A DNA stretch of 6,601 nt from Chloroflexota bacterium (GTDB lineage Bacteria; Chloroflexota; Anaerolineae; UBA1429): the NCBI GenBank assembly GCA_012515695.1, contig JAAYXX010000568.1:1-6601 (forward strand), in the 5' to 3' direction. The translations under genes and the position numbers were made by a program. Below, in pieces: positions 1-5,563 of this stretch. Position 1 is the stretch's first letter. Every line of letters begins with the position of its first letter. The notes beneath the pieces were generated by a model. The model ran no database searches. It saw nothing but the letters and a program-made list of their open reading frames with translations, and was not told where the DNA came from.

Positions 1-191
1 AAAGTCTTTTCGGGGATCAGCTCCGTCCAGGCCCCTTCGGGGGAGCAAAAGACCGGGGGCTTGATGGGGTGGAGCGCATTTTGCGCGTACCAGACCTGAC
101 GGCGGAATTCCTGGGCCGGGTGTGCGGCGATTTCGGCCACGCGGCGCGCCAGATCGCGCAGGTAGCAACGTTCTTCTGGTAGTATCTTCAT
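1..191 (-). CDS. Uroporphyrinogen-decarboxylase-like protein, N-terminus (partial, runs off left edge)
   Basis: The reading frame opens with ATG at 191-189 and stays open to the window edge, giving 63 codons of N-terminus. GGAG at 202-199, 7 nt before the ATG, serves as ribosome binding site and fixes the start. The visible protein begins MKILPEERCYLRDLARRVAE, continues with an 'EIAAHP' stretch, an 'LHPIKPPVF' stretch and a 'PEGAWTELIP' stretch. This pattern (leucine/arginine-rich helix, then 'RPxVx', then 'PEGxWxELxP') is how I remember the N-termini of uroporphyrinogen-decarboxylase-like TIM-barrel proteins found in anaerobes. These often resemble corrinoid or methyl-transfer enzymes rather than true heme-pathway HemE. 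The catalytic part lies outside the window, so the family is inferred from the N-terminus only and the substrate cannot be given. The hsp20 terminator separates it from the upstream gene, so it is probably transcribed independently. Confidence 0.6.
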   Translation of the reverse strand, partial: MKILPEERCYLRDLARRVAEIAAHPAQEFRRQVWYAQNALHPIKPPVFCSPEGAWTELIPEKT

Positions 192-220
192 AGTCAAGCT
201 CCGGCTTTCATATGAGTGCA

Positions 221-229
221 ATGATAGCA
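221..229 (-). promoter_or_regulatory. Candidate extended -10 promoter for the left-edge gene
   Basis: On the minus strand TATCAT (226-221) matches TATAAT at five of six positions and is preceded by TGC, giving an extended -10 element (TGnTATCAT). No convincing -35 lies 16-18 nt upstream. It would start transcription near position 214, giving a short leader of about 23 nt before the ATG at 191. It lies between the hsp20 terminator and the gene, where a promoter is expected. The support is one short motif plus position. Confidence 0.4.
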
Positions 230-347
230 TCATCTGGCAGCGTGATATGGCTGCATAGAGATGCGGGCTGGTGTGAGTGGCACGATGGCGCTAATAATAG
301 TGCTGGATGCGCCAGACTGCAAGCGCGGGAGGCGGCGCGGGGTGGGG

Positions 348-390
348 AAATAAAAAGCCTCCCGGCGGGGAGGTGGTGCCCGCCGGGAGG
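348..390 (-). terminator. Intrinsic terminator downstream of hsp20
   Basis: A perfect 12-bp GC-rich stem, CCTCCCGGCGGG against CCCGCCGGGAGG (358-369 with 379-390), closes a 9-nt loop. On the minus strand the stem is followed directly by CTTTTTATTT (357-348), a good U-tract. There is no T-run on the plus-strand side, so it acts only on minus-strand transcripts. It begins 20 nt after the hsp20 stop codon and isolates that gene from the next one. Confidence 0.93.
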
Positions 391-410
391 TAAGGAGAGG
401 AAGGCTTCCG

Positions 411-725
411 TCACTTGATCTTGATGCTGACGGACTCTTTGGTGATATCTTGGAACGGTACTCGCACCCGCAACAGGCCATTGTCATACTCGGCGTTGGC
501 CTGATCGGGACTCACCGGGCAACAGAACGCGATGGTCGTGACATACTCGAGATCCTCGCGCAGCGCGGACAGACTCAGGCCGTCATCGCGCATTTTCAGG
601 TCTATATCTTCTTTCCGAACGCCGGGCAAAGAGATCTCGATATTCAGTTCGGAGTGTTCATCATCCACAAAAGAACACACCTCTGGGGCTACTCGAATAC
701 GATCAACCGTCTCGATTTCGTTCAT
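411..725 (-). CDS. Small heat-shock protein, Hsp20/alpha-crystallin family
   Basis: A 104-residue ATP-independent holdase chaperone, cytosolic, expected to bind unfolding proteins and keep them soluble for refolding or degradation. Nearly the whole protein is the alpha-crystallin domain. The core strands around residues 13-54 include an 'ISLPGVRKEDIDLKM' stretch, the family signature A-x-x-x-N-G-L-L is at 78-85, and a C-terminal I-x-I motif (IKI, 101-103) sits at the very end. The N-terminal arm is only about 12 residues, shorter than usual, and there is a Cys-Cys pair at 68-69. I chose ATG at 725: AGGAGG (740-735) lies 9 nt upstream. A GTG at 728, one codon earlier, has 6-nt spacing and is a real alternative, adding one residue. 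The ribosome binding site lies in the 12-nt loop of a 6-bp hairpin (727-732 with 745-750, one G-U pair). The gene follows ftsH in the same direction but has its own promoter and terminator. No CIRCE or HAIR operator is visible. Confidence 0.95.
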   Translation of the reverse strand: MNEIETVDRIRVAPEVCSFVDDEHSELNIEISLPGVRKEDIDLKMRDDGLSLSALREDLEYVTTIAFCCPVSPDQANAEYDNGLLRVRVPFQDITKESVSIKIK

Positions 726-776
726 CACGCGTAACCTCCTGTCAACGCGCAGACCCTATCGCCTCGTAGCAAGCCC

Positions 777-805
777 ATTCTAGCAGATAATCCTTAGTTT
801 GTCAA
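777..805 (-). promoter_or_regulatory. Near-consensus sigma70/sigmaA-type promoter of hsp20
   Basis: On the minus strand a perfect -35 TTGACA (805-800), a 17-nt spacer and a -10 TAGAAT (782-777, five of six) preceded by TGC form a promoter with an extended -10. Transcription should start near position 770, giving a leader of about 45 nt. It lies entirely in the 112-nt gap between the ftsH stop and the hsp20 start, so hsp20 can be transcribed apart from ftsH by the housekeeping sigma factor. Confidence 0.9.
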
Positions 806-837
806 TCAAAATTATGCAACAACATCCAACCACCACG

Positions 838-2775
838 CTACCGGGCCAACTCGGGGGTTGGTTCCGGGGTGGGCTGCTCTTCGCGGGTGTGCCGGGTCTT
901 GGGGCCAACGCGCGGGCCGAGAATGCTTTCCAGTTGGTCGGCATCCAGCGTCTCTTGCTCCAGCAACTGGGAGGCCAGCCTGTCGAGCATCGTCCGGTGT
1001 TCGGCCAACAGGTCTCGGACGATTTCATGCTGCTCGGCGAGCAGGTTCTGCACGTTCCGGTCGATACGGGCCGCCGTTTCGTCCGAGAAGCTTTGCGCCT
1101 GGGCCAGTTCGTAGCCCAAGAAGGGCTGCTCTTGGTCGGACTCCAGGGTCATCAAGCCCAGCTCGCCCATGCCCCAGCGGGTTATCATGCGGCGGGCCAG
1201 GCGGGAGGCTTCTACCAGGTCGTTTTCTGCGCCAGTTGTGACGTCGCCCAGCACGACTTCTTCCGAACCGCGTCCTCCCAGCATTACCCGAATGCGTGCC
1301 AGCAGATAGGCGCGAGGATAGTTGTACTGGTCCTCTTCGGGCAATTGTTGCGTAACACCCAATGCTCGCCCGCGTGGGATGATCGTGACCTTGTGCACCT
1401 CGTCCGCGTAGGGCGTCAGCCATGCGACGATGGCGTGGCCCGCCTCGTGATAGGCGACGGTGCGCCGGTCTTCATCTCCCAGAATGAGAGGGCGCTCACC
1501 GCCCAGCAGTATTTTGTCCAGAGCCTCTTCAAAGTCGCTGCGAGCCACCTGCTTGTGGTCGTGACGCGCAGCGAACAGGGCTGCTTCGTTCGCCAAATTG
1601 GCGAGGTCTGCGCCGCTGAAACCGGTCGTGCTGCGCGCCAACACATCCAGGTCGGCATCTGAACCAAGGCTCAGGTTGCGGGTGTGTATCTCCAGGATTT
1701 CCCGACGGCCCTTGCGGTCGGGCAGCCCCACCGTGATTTCCCGGTCAAAGCGACCTGGTCGGAGCAGCGCGGGGTCGAGCACGTCCGGGCGGTTGGTGGC
1801 TGCCATGACGATCACCTCGGTTCGCTCGTCAAAGCCATCCATCTCGACAAGGAGCTGGTTGAGGGTTTGCTCGCGCTCGTCGTTGACGGTTCCCACGCCC
1901 GCGCCACGGCGGCGGCCCACGGCGTCTAGCTCGTCGATAAAGACGATGGCGGGAGCCACGGCCTTGGCCTGCTCGAACAGGTCGCGCACCCGACTGGCGC
2001 CCACGCCGACAAACATCTCAACGAACTCGGAGGCACTGATGTTAAAGAACGGCACGCCCGCCTCACCAGAGACTGCGCGGGCCATGAGCGTCTTGCCAGT
2101 ACCAGGCGGCCCCACCAGCAGAATGCCGCGTGGGATGCGCGCGCCAATGGCGTGGTACTTGCGCGGATTCCGCAAAAAGTCCACCACCTCTTGCAGGTCT
2201 GCCTTGGCGTCGTCTGCGCCCGCCACGTCGGCGAATGTCACCTGCGGGCGCAGCCCCGAATGACGGCGGGCCTTGCTTCGTCCGAAATCAAACAGGCCGC
2301 TTTGCCCCTCGGGGGCCTGCCGCCGCATCCACAGCAGCGCGCCCACCAGAAACAGAATGGGAAGCAGGGTAATGAGCGCTGTGCCCAGCCAGGAGTTGCT
2401 CTCTGGCTGAACATCGACGATCACGCTTTGTTGCTCCAGGAGCGGAAGCAGGCTGCTATCGCCAACTGCCTCTGGAAAGTTGGTTGTGAAATTCTCAAAG
2501 CTCTGCGTGCCAGGGGCGCCATTCACCGAGTCTGGCGATGAAAGGTCCGACGGTGGCACCGGTTGCTTGAACGTGCCGGTGATCCGGCTGCCAGAGATGA
2601 GCACACTCCTGACCTCTCCTGCGCGGACAAGGTCCAGGAACGTGCTATAGGCGATATCTGTGCCTACCGGGTCTCTCGGCCACAGTATCCAAACGTTAAA
2701 TGCAATAAATAGTAGTAGAATAATCCACCAAGTGCTTGAGATTTTGAATTTCTGGGGTTCGTTCCCTGAACTCAT
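838..2775 (-). CDS. ftsH: ATP-dependent zinc metalloprotease FtsH
   Basis: A 645-residue membrane-anchored AAA+ protease that unfolds and degrades misassembled membrane proteins and short-lived cytosolic regulators; the family forms hexamers. Domains in order: membrane segment at about 16-32; extracytoplasmic domain to about 125; second membrane segment at 129-150; AAA+ module with Walker A GPPGTGKT (223-229 region), pore loop MFVGVG (254-259), Walker B ending FIDELDA (279-285) and the second region of homology ATNRPDVLDPALLRPGRFDR (326-345); then the M41 peptidase domain with zinc motif HEAGH (443-447) and the likely third ligand Asp519 in GAENDL. All key residues are present. The length fits the family. 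I chose ATG at 2775 because AGGTGG (2786-2781) lies 5 nt upstream; the GTG three codons earlier overlaps this site. A Pro/Glu-rich tail ends the protein. The 330-nt leader upstream has a promoter, a terminator and a possible sequestered ribosome binding site, so expression is probably controlled after initiation. Confidence 0.98.
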   Translation of the reverse strand: MSSGNEPQKFKISSTWWIILLLFIAFNVWILWPRDPVGTDIAYSTFLDLVRAGEVRSVLISGSRITGTFKQPVPPSDLSSPDSVNGAPGTQSFENFTTNFPEAVGDSSLLPLLEQQSVIVDVQPESNSWLGTALITLLPILFLVGALLWMRRQAPEGQSGLFDFGRSKARRHSGLRPQVTFADVAGADDAKADLQEVVDFLRNPRKYHAIGARIPRGILLVGPPGTGKTLMARAVSGEAGVPFFNISASEFVEMFVGVGASRVRDLFEQAKAVAPAIVFIDELDAVGRRRGAGVGTVNDEREQTLNQLLVEMDGFDERTEVIVMAATNRPDVLDPALLRPGRFDREITVGLPDRKGRREILEIHTRNLSLGSDADLDVLARSTTGFSGADLANLANEAALFAARHDHKQVARSDFEEALDKILLGGERPLILGDEDRRTVAYHEAGHAIVAWLTPYADEVHKVTIIPRGRALGVTQQLPEEDQYNYPRAYLLARIRVMLGGRGSEEVVLGDVTTGAENDLVEASRLARRMITRWGMGELGLMTLESDQEQPFLGYELAQAQSFSDETAARIDRNVQNLLAEQHEIVRDLLAEHRTMLDRLASQLLEQETLDADQLESILGPRVGPKTRHTREEQPTPEPTPELAR

Positions 2776-2781
2776 GCTTTC

Positions 2782-2861
2782 CACCTATCTCTCTCTATCT
2801 TGAGCCGGTAACCGAGGGGGGAGTGTTGGCAGCGAGCCGCCATGTGCTTGCTGGATAGGTG
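2782..2861 (-). promoter_or_regulatory. Possible ribosome-binding-site sequestering helix of ftsH
   Basis: In the minus-strand RNA, CACCTATC (2861-2854) is the exact complement of GATAGGTG (2789-2782), which contains most of the AGGTGG ribosome binding site of ftsH. The 8-bp helix would enclose 64 nt and hide the site. It lies downstream of the terminator, so it is part of any full-length ftsH message. The pairing is seen in the sequence; a regulatory role is inferred. Confidence 0.4.
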
Positions 2862-2886
2862 TAGGATGGGAGGCGGGACTATCGGT

Positions 2887-2920
2887 AAAAAAGCGGCGCG
2901 TCACCGTGGGGTGCGCGCCG
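2887..2920 (-). terminator. Intrinsic terminator inside the ftsH upstream region
   Basis: On the minus strand CGGCGCG-CACC pairs with GGTG-CGCGCCG (2920-2910 with 2905-2894; one bulged A at 2901), giving an 11-bp stem with a 4-nt loop, then C and six T (2892-2887). It is oriented to stop transcripts travelling toward ftsH. It could end M42-gene readthrough, but because a strong promoter lies between that gene and this site, it most likely acts on the short leader transcript. Confidence 0.85.
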
Positions 2921-3032
2921 TGGTAGTATGTGCCTGATATGAGTACGATGCAGTTACCGGTGAAGCGCTCGTCGCTGTAACGTCGTGCTCGTGTCGTATT
3001 GGTAGTGTATCAATTCTGCCGCATACGATTCT
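2887..3032 (-). ncRNA. Candidate short transcript or attenuated ftsH leader RNA
   Basis: The strong promoter at 3039-3067 is followed by an intrinsic terminator at 2887-2920, bounding an RNA of roughly 145 nt that would end before ftsH. It carries internal complementarities, including 2958-2968 with terminator bases 2896-2906 (10 of 11 pairs), which would destroy the terminator stem. This fits an attenuator or riboswitch-like leader, or a free-standing small RNA. I recognise no known RNA family. A 45-codon frame crosses it, but it starts at the -10 edge, has no ribosome binding site and uses many A-ending codons unlike the neighbours. Confidence 0.5.
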
Positions 3033-3040
3033 ACTCATAT
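2937..3040. repeat. Inverted repeat overlapping the ftsH leader promoter
   Basis: The plus strand carries ATATGAGTA at 2937-2945 and its exact reverse complement TACTCATAT at 3032-3040. Just inside, CGATGC (2946-2951) pairs with GCAT-CG (3021-3027) with one bulge. The right arm overlaps the last bases of the -10 and the predicted start site, so most of it would not be in the RNA. A paired operator is therefore about as likely as an RNA stem. Confidence 0.5.
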
Positions 3041-3067
3041 TTTACTGCTACGTTTGGGACGTGTCAA
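3039..3067 (-). promoter_or_regulatory. Near-consensus promoter driving the ftsH leader
   Basis: On the minus strand, -35 TTGACA (3067-3062, perfect), a 17-nt spacer and -10 TAAAAT (3044-3039, five of six). The predicted start is near 3032, about 257 nt before the ftsH ATG. It lies 39 nt past the stop codon of the M42 peptidase gene and points toward ftsH. Confidence 0.88.
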
Positions 3068-3105
3068 CATGCCCGCCAGCAGAAAACGGGGCAGAGTTGC
3101 GGATG

Positions 3106-4173
3106 CTAGGCGTTGGTGAGCTGGCGAATCTGGTGCGCGTCCAATTGGGTGAGGAACGCGACGATCAAGTCGGCGGTATGCTGCATGTCCTGCAGGTCCA
3201 TCACTTCCGCAGGGGAGTGGCTATATCGGCGCGGCACAAAGACCCCGCCCGTAGGCACGCCCTGGTCTGTGGTGTGAATCGTGGCGGCATCGGTCCACGT
3301 GGGAAAGATGTCGAGTTGATAGGGAATGCCCGCTGCTTCGGCGGTTTCGATCAGCCGATTGCGAACCTGACGGGCGTACAGGGTTCCCATCATGTTGGGC
3401 AGAATGTCCATTGTCCGCAGGACAGGCCCGCCACCAAGGCGCACGTCGGTCTGCTGGGGGGCGGTGCTGGGGTCTGCGGCGGGCACTGTGTCGATGACGA
3501 GCGCCAGGCTGGGGTGTAAATGGCGCGCAGCCACACCAGCGCCCCGCGAGCCTACCTCTTCCTGGGTGGCGGCCACGAAATACAGCCGATAGTCACGCGC
3601 CTGGTCTGCCAGCGCGCCCAGTATGTGCAGCAAGAGAGCGCAACCCATGCGGTCATCCAGGGCCTTGCTGACCACGTGACCGTTCGCCAGCCGCCTAAAG
3701 TTGGGCCGAAAGACCACCATGTCGCCGACGCGGACGCCGAGCCGGGTGACGTCTGCCGCATCCCGCGCGCCGACGTCAATCCACGGGCGGGGAGGGGTGG
3801 CACTGCTGAACTCGTCTTGCAGGTGACGGCTGCGGCTGCCGATGACGCCGGGGATAGCCTGGCCGTCCATCGTCCAGATGTCCACCTGCGTGCCCGGCAA
3901 GATGGCCTCGCTGACGGTGCCGTTGGGCACAAAATAGATAAAGCCCTGAGGGTCAATGTACTTGACGAGCAGGCTCACCTCATCCATGTGGGCGCTGATC
4001 ATGACGGCGGGGGCGTCCTGGTCAGCGTCCAGAGCGCCGATCACGTTCCCGATGGCGTCTCGCGAAACGACAGCGCCACGTTGCTCCATCTCGGCGGCCA
4101 TAAACGCCGCGACGCGATGCTCAAAGCCGGGGCCTCCGGCCAGTTCGACAAGTTGTGCAAGCAGGGTATCCAT
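3106..4173 (-). CDS. M42-family metallo-aminopeptidase (glutamyl aminopeptidase / 'endoglucanase M' type)
   Basis: A 355-residue cytosolic di-metal aminopeptidase that trims N-terminal residues from peptides; family members form hollow tetrahedral dodecamers. All expected active-site residues are visible: metal-ligand His62 with catalytic Asp64 in AHMDEV, bridging Asp173 in ALDDRMG, general-base Glu205 and metal-ligand Glu206 in TQEEVGSRGA, metal-ligand Asp228 in VIDT, and His319 in RRYSHSPAEV. The segment around 115-170 is the inserted PDZ-like dimerisation domain, and there is no signal peptide. I chose ATG at 4173 because AGGAGG (4184-4179) lies 5 nt upstream; the frame extends 18 codons further to 4227, but that extension is cysteine- and arginine-rich, lacks a ribosome binding site and is probably untranslated. 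'Endoglucanase M' is a common misleading label for this family. The preferred N-terminal residue cannot be read from sequence. It is a likely late step in peptide turnover after proteases such as the neighbouring FtsH; that functional link is inferred. Confidence 0.93.
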   Translation of the reverse strand: MDTLLAQLVELAGGPGFEHRVAAFMAAEMEQRGAVVSRDAIGNVIGALDADQDAPAVMISAHMDEVSLLVKYIDPQGFIYFVPNGTVSEAILPGTQVDIWTMDGQAIPGVIGSRSRHLQDEFSSATPPRPWIDVGARDAADVTRLGVRVGDMVVFRPNFRRLANGHVVSKALDDRMGCALLLHILGALADQARDYRLYFVAATQEEVGSRGAGVAARHLHPSLALVIDTVPAADPSTAPQQTDVRLGGGPVLRTMDILPNMMGTLYARQVRNRLIETAEAAGIPYQLDIFPTWTDAATIHTTDQGVPTGGVFVPRRYSHSPAEVMDLQDMQHTADLIVAFLTQLDAHQIRQLTNA

Positions 4174-4199
4174 TGCGACCTCCTGGTGAATTAGCCTAC

Positions 4200-4227
4200 A
4201 GCATACCCACCGGGGGCAGCTTGTCAA
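4200..4227 (-). promoter_or_regulatory. Candidate promoter of the M42 peptidase gene
   Basis: On the minus strand TTGACA (4227-4222, perfect -35), a 16-nt spacer and TATGCT (4205-4200, four of six). It sits in the 64-nt gap after the MFS stop codon and would give a leader of about 20-25 nt ending in the strong AGGAGG site. No terminator is visible after the MFS gene, so readthrough from upstream is also possible. Confidence 0.6.
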
Positions 4228-4237
4228 AGGGATCGCG

Positions 4238-5440
4238 TCAGCCTGCCTGTTGGGGTTCGGGTTCCAGCCAACGAGTAACGAACAGCCCTATGACGAGGCA
4301 GGCCGCAGCGGTAACGCCGAACATGCCGCGAATGCCGATCAGGTCTGCCAAGGGGCCGCTGAGGGCTGGCCCGGCAAACATGCCGATGGCATAGACGGAC
4401 TGATGCAGGCCCATCGCGCTCGTGCGCTCGGATTCATCCACGTGGCGAATGCTCATGCCCATGAGGACGGGGGAGCCGACGCCCAGGGATAGCCCAATGC
4501 AGAACTGGGCAGCAAAGAGGAAGGGCAGGGAAGGCGCCAGCGCCGCGCCACCGACGCCCACGGCGACCAGGACAAACGAGAGATAGACCATGCGGCGTGC
4601 GCCCAGGCGATTCACGATGGTAGTAGCCAGCAGGTTGCCCACCGTGAGAAAGCCGATATTCAGGCTCATGAGCAGGCTTTGGGTCACGTCGGTAGCCCCC
4701 AGCCTATCCGCCAGGTTGGGGATAAAGCCAAAGGTCGTCGCCCAGTTAGCGTACTGGCTGACGGCACTGAGCAGCGCGGGCAGCAGAACATCCCGGCGGG
4801 TGATGAGCGTGACGAGGCCCTTGAGCGAGGGGCGCTTGGGGGGGCGAGCCTGCTCCTTGCTGGGAAGAATTACCACGATGGCCAGCCCGGCGGCGGCAAT
4901 GGCGATAAAGAAGGCGAGCGAATAGCCGCCTAGATCGTTGAGCGAGCCGGTAATGCCAGTGGCGAGCACCCGCCCGAAGGATGACACAAACGAGAGCAGG
5001 GCGCTGGCCTTGACGGCGTCTGCGGGCGGGAAGAGGCTGCTAAACAGCACAACCAGCGGCACCCAGGTGCCCGCCGCAAGTCCGGTGATGGCCCGGCCGA
5101 CCAGCATTCCGTTGATGTGGCCTGTGGTGGCCAGCAGCCATGCGCCCAACGCCGACAGCACAAAGCCGCCAATGATAAAGGGTTTGCGTCGTCCCACCCA
5201 GTCTGAGACGATGCCCAGCGGCAGGCGGATGATGGCCTGCCAGAGTCCATATTGCGAAAGCACGATGCCCACCATCGCCAGGTTGTTGGTCTTGCTCTCT
5301 ACATAGGTGGACAGGGTGGGCATGTAGAGGTAGAGGGAAGACCAGTATAAAAAGACGGCGACGGCACACAGAATGATCATCAGGCGGCGGTTGCCGACCT
5401 GCGAAACGGCGGCGGGGCGCGATGCGGAAGGCGAACTCAT
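4238..5440 (-). CDS. Major facilitator superfamily transporter
   Basis: A 400-residue inner-membrane carrier of the 12-helix MFS_1 type, which moves small solutes or drugs by ion antiport or symport. The N-terminal tail (1-18) is polar, followed by helices beginning at about 19. The diagnostic motif A, GIVSDWVGRRKP (76-87), lies in the loop between helices 2 and 3, with a weaker repeat, VNRLGARRM (276-284), at the equivalent place in the second half. A charged central loop (194-216, rich in Lys/Arg/Pro) separates the two six-helix bundles. ATG at 5440 follows GAGAGGA (5452-5446) with 5-nt spacing. The protein looks like general 'arabinose efflux permease / drug efflux' annotations, but no residue visible here fixes the substrate. 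It has its own promoter with a dyad across the -35, which suggests a local regulator encoded elsewhere. No regulator gene is adjacent in the window. Confidence 0.92.
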   Translation of the reverse strand: MSSPSASRPAAVSQVGNRRLMIILCAVAVFLYWSSLYLYMPTLSTYVESKTNNLAMVGIVLSQYGLWQAIIRLPLGIVSDWVGRRKPFIIGGFVLSALGAWLLATTGHINGMLVGRAITGLAAGTWVPLVVLFSSLFPPADAVKASALLSFVSSFGRVLATGITGSLNDLGGYSLAFFIAIAAAGLAIVVILPSKEQARPPKRPSLKGLVTLITRRDVLLPALLSAVSQYANWATTFGFIPNLADRLGATDVTQSLLMSLNIGFLTVGNLLATTIVNRLGARRMVYLSFVLVAVGVGGAALAPSLPFLFAAQFCIGLSLGVGSPVLMGMSIRHVDESERTSAMGLHQSVYAIGMFAGPALSGPLADLIGIRGMFGVTAAACLVIGLFVTRWLEPEPQQAG

Positions 5441-5478
5441 AACGGTCCTCTCTTTTGGTGGATGTTAGGAGGTAGTGG

Positions 5479-5507
5479 GGCTGCCAGGAAAGAGGTCAAT
5501 GGCAGCC
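5479..5507. repeat. 8-bp inverted repeat in the MFS gene leader
   Basis: GGCTGCCA (5479-5486) and TGGCAGCC (5500-5507) are exact reverse complements separated by 13 nt. The pair lies just downstream of the predicted start, so it could be a second operator or a leader hairpin. No T-run follows it on the minus strand, so it is not an ordinary terminator. Confidence 0.5.
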
Positions 5508-5522
5508 ACTCCCAAGAGTGTC

Positions 5523-5550
5523 ATTATAGGGAAATGGGCAATCTCGCCAA
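5523..5550 (-). promoter_or_regulatory. Promoter of the MFS transporter gene
   Basis: On the minus strand TTGGCG (5550-5545, four of six), a 16-nt spacer and a perfect TATAAT (5528-5523). The predicted start is near 5516, giving a leader of about 75 nt. It is the best promoter in the 186-nt gap between the hydrolase and transporter genes. Confidence 0.7.
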
Positions 5551-5560
5551 AGCCGAGATT
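5540..5560. promoter_or_regulatory. Dyad across the -35 of the MFS promoter (candidate operator)
   Basis: AATCTCG (5540-5546) and CGAGATT (5554-5560) form a perfect 7-bp dyad around a 7-bp centre, a 21-bp site that fully covers the -35 hexamer. The size and placement fit a dimeric repressor. As an RNA hairpin it would make no sense for the MFS message, because it lies upstream of the predicted start. Confidence 0.5.
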
Positions 5561-5563
5561 GAG

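Larger units (their letters stand above)
192..410. other. Intergenic region between hsp20 and the left-edge gene
   Basis: This 219-nt gap holds the hsp20 terminator and the candidate extended -10 promoter annotated separately. The remaining sequence (about 230-347) shows no gene: open frames here have no ribosome binding site and overlap each other on both strands. Confidence 0.7.
2776..3105 (-). other. 330-nt non-coding region upstream of ftsH
   Basis: No credible gene lies here on either strand. It contains, in transcription order: a strong promoter, an inverted repeat whose upstream arm overlaps the -10, a local hairpin (TCGTAT 3028-3023 with ATACGA 2999-2994), a possible hairpin GTTAC/GTAAC with an inner AGCG/CGCT stem, a candidate antiterminator segment, an intrinsic terminator, and a segment complementary to the ftsH ribosome binding site. 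No second promoter is obvious between the terminator and ftsH, so ftsH transcription appears to depend on readthrough of the terminator. Confidence 0.75.

Noticed and set aside
210..224. ATATGAGTGCAATGA resembling the arm of the inverted repeat at 2937-2951
   Set aside because: About 12 of 14 positions match, but a match that good between intergenic segments of this total length is expected by chance once or more, so I do not call a shared operator.
212..418. Plus-strand 68-codon frame in the gap left of hsp20
   Set aside because: It runs through the hsp20 terminator and into hsp20 on the opposite strand, with no ribosome binding site or conserved pattern.
799..1662. 287-codon open frame on the plus strand opposite ftsH
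   Set aside because: It is antisense to the conserved AAA+/M41 coding sequence, has no ribosome binding site or recognisable motif, and is a typical GC-rich shadow frame.
1598..2263. 221-codon plus-strand frame rich in Ser, Arg and Pro, opposite ftsH
   Set aside because: Its composition is that of an antisense shadow of the AAA+ region; no start signal or domain is visible.
2999..3023. Possible tRNA-like or known riboswitch fold in the ftsH leader
   Set aside because: There is a local 6-bp stem (TCGTAT/ATACGA), but no tRNA arms, CCA end or T-loop consensus and none of the riboswitch core motifs I know.
2901..3038. 45-codon frame on the minus strand crossing the ftsH leader (possible leader peptide)
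   Set aside because: The ATG abuts the -10 hexamer, so it would not be in the transcript from that promoter; there is no Shine-Dalgarno sequence and codon use is unlike the neighbours. A shorter ATG frame (four codons, M-R-Q-N) also lacks a ribosome binding site.
3520..4194. 224-codon plus-strand frame opposite the M42 peptidase gene
   Set aside because: It lies antisense to a gene with a complete active site, and shows no motif of its own.
4174..4227. 18-codon N-terminal extension of the M42 peptidase
   Set aside because: It overlaps the candidate promoter and the AGGAGG site, and has no ribosome binding site of its own; the ATG at 4173 is better placed.
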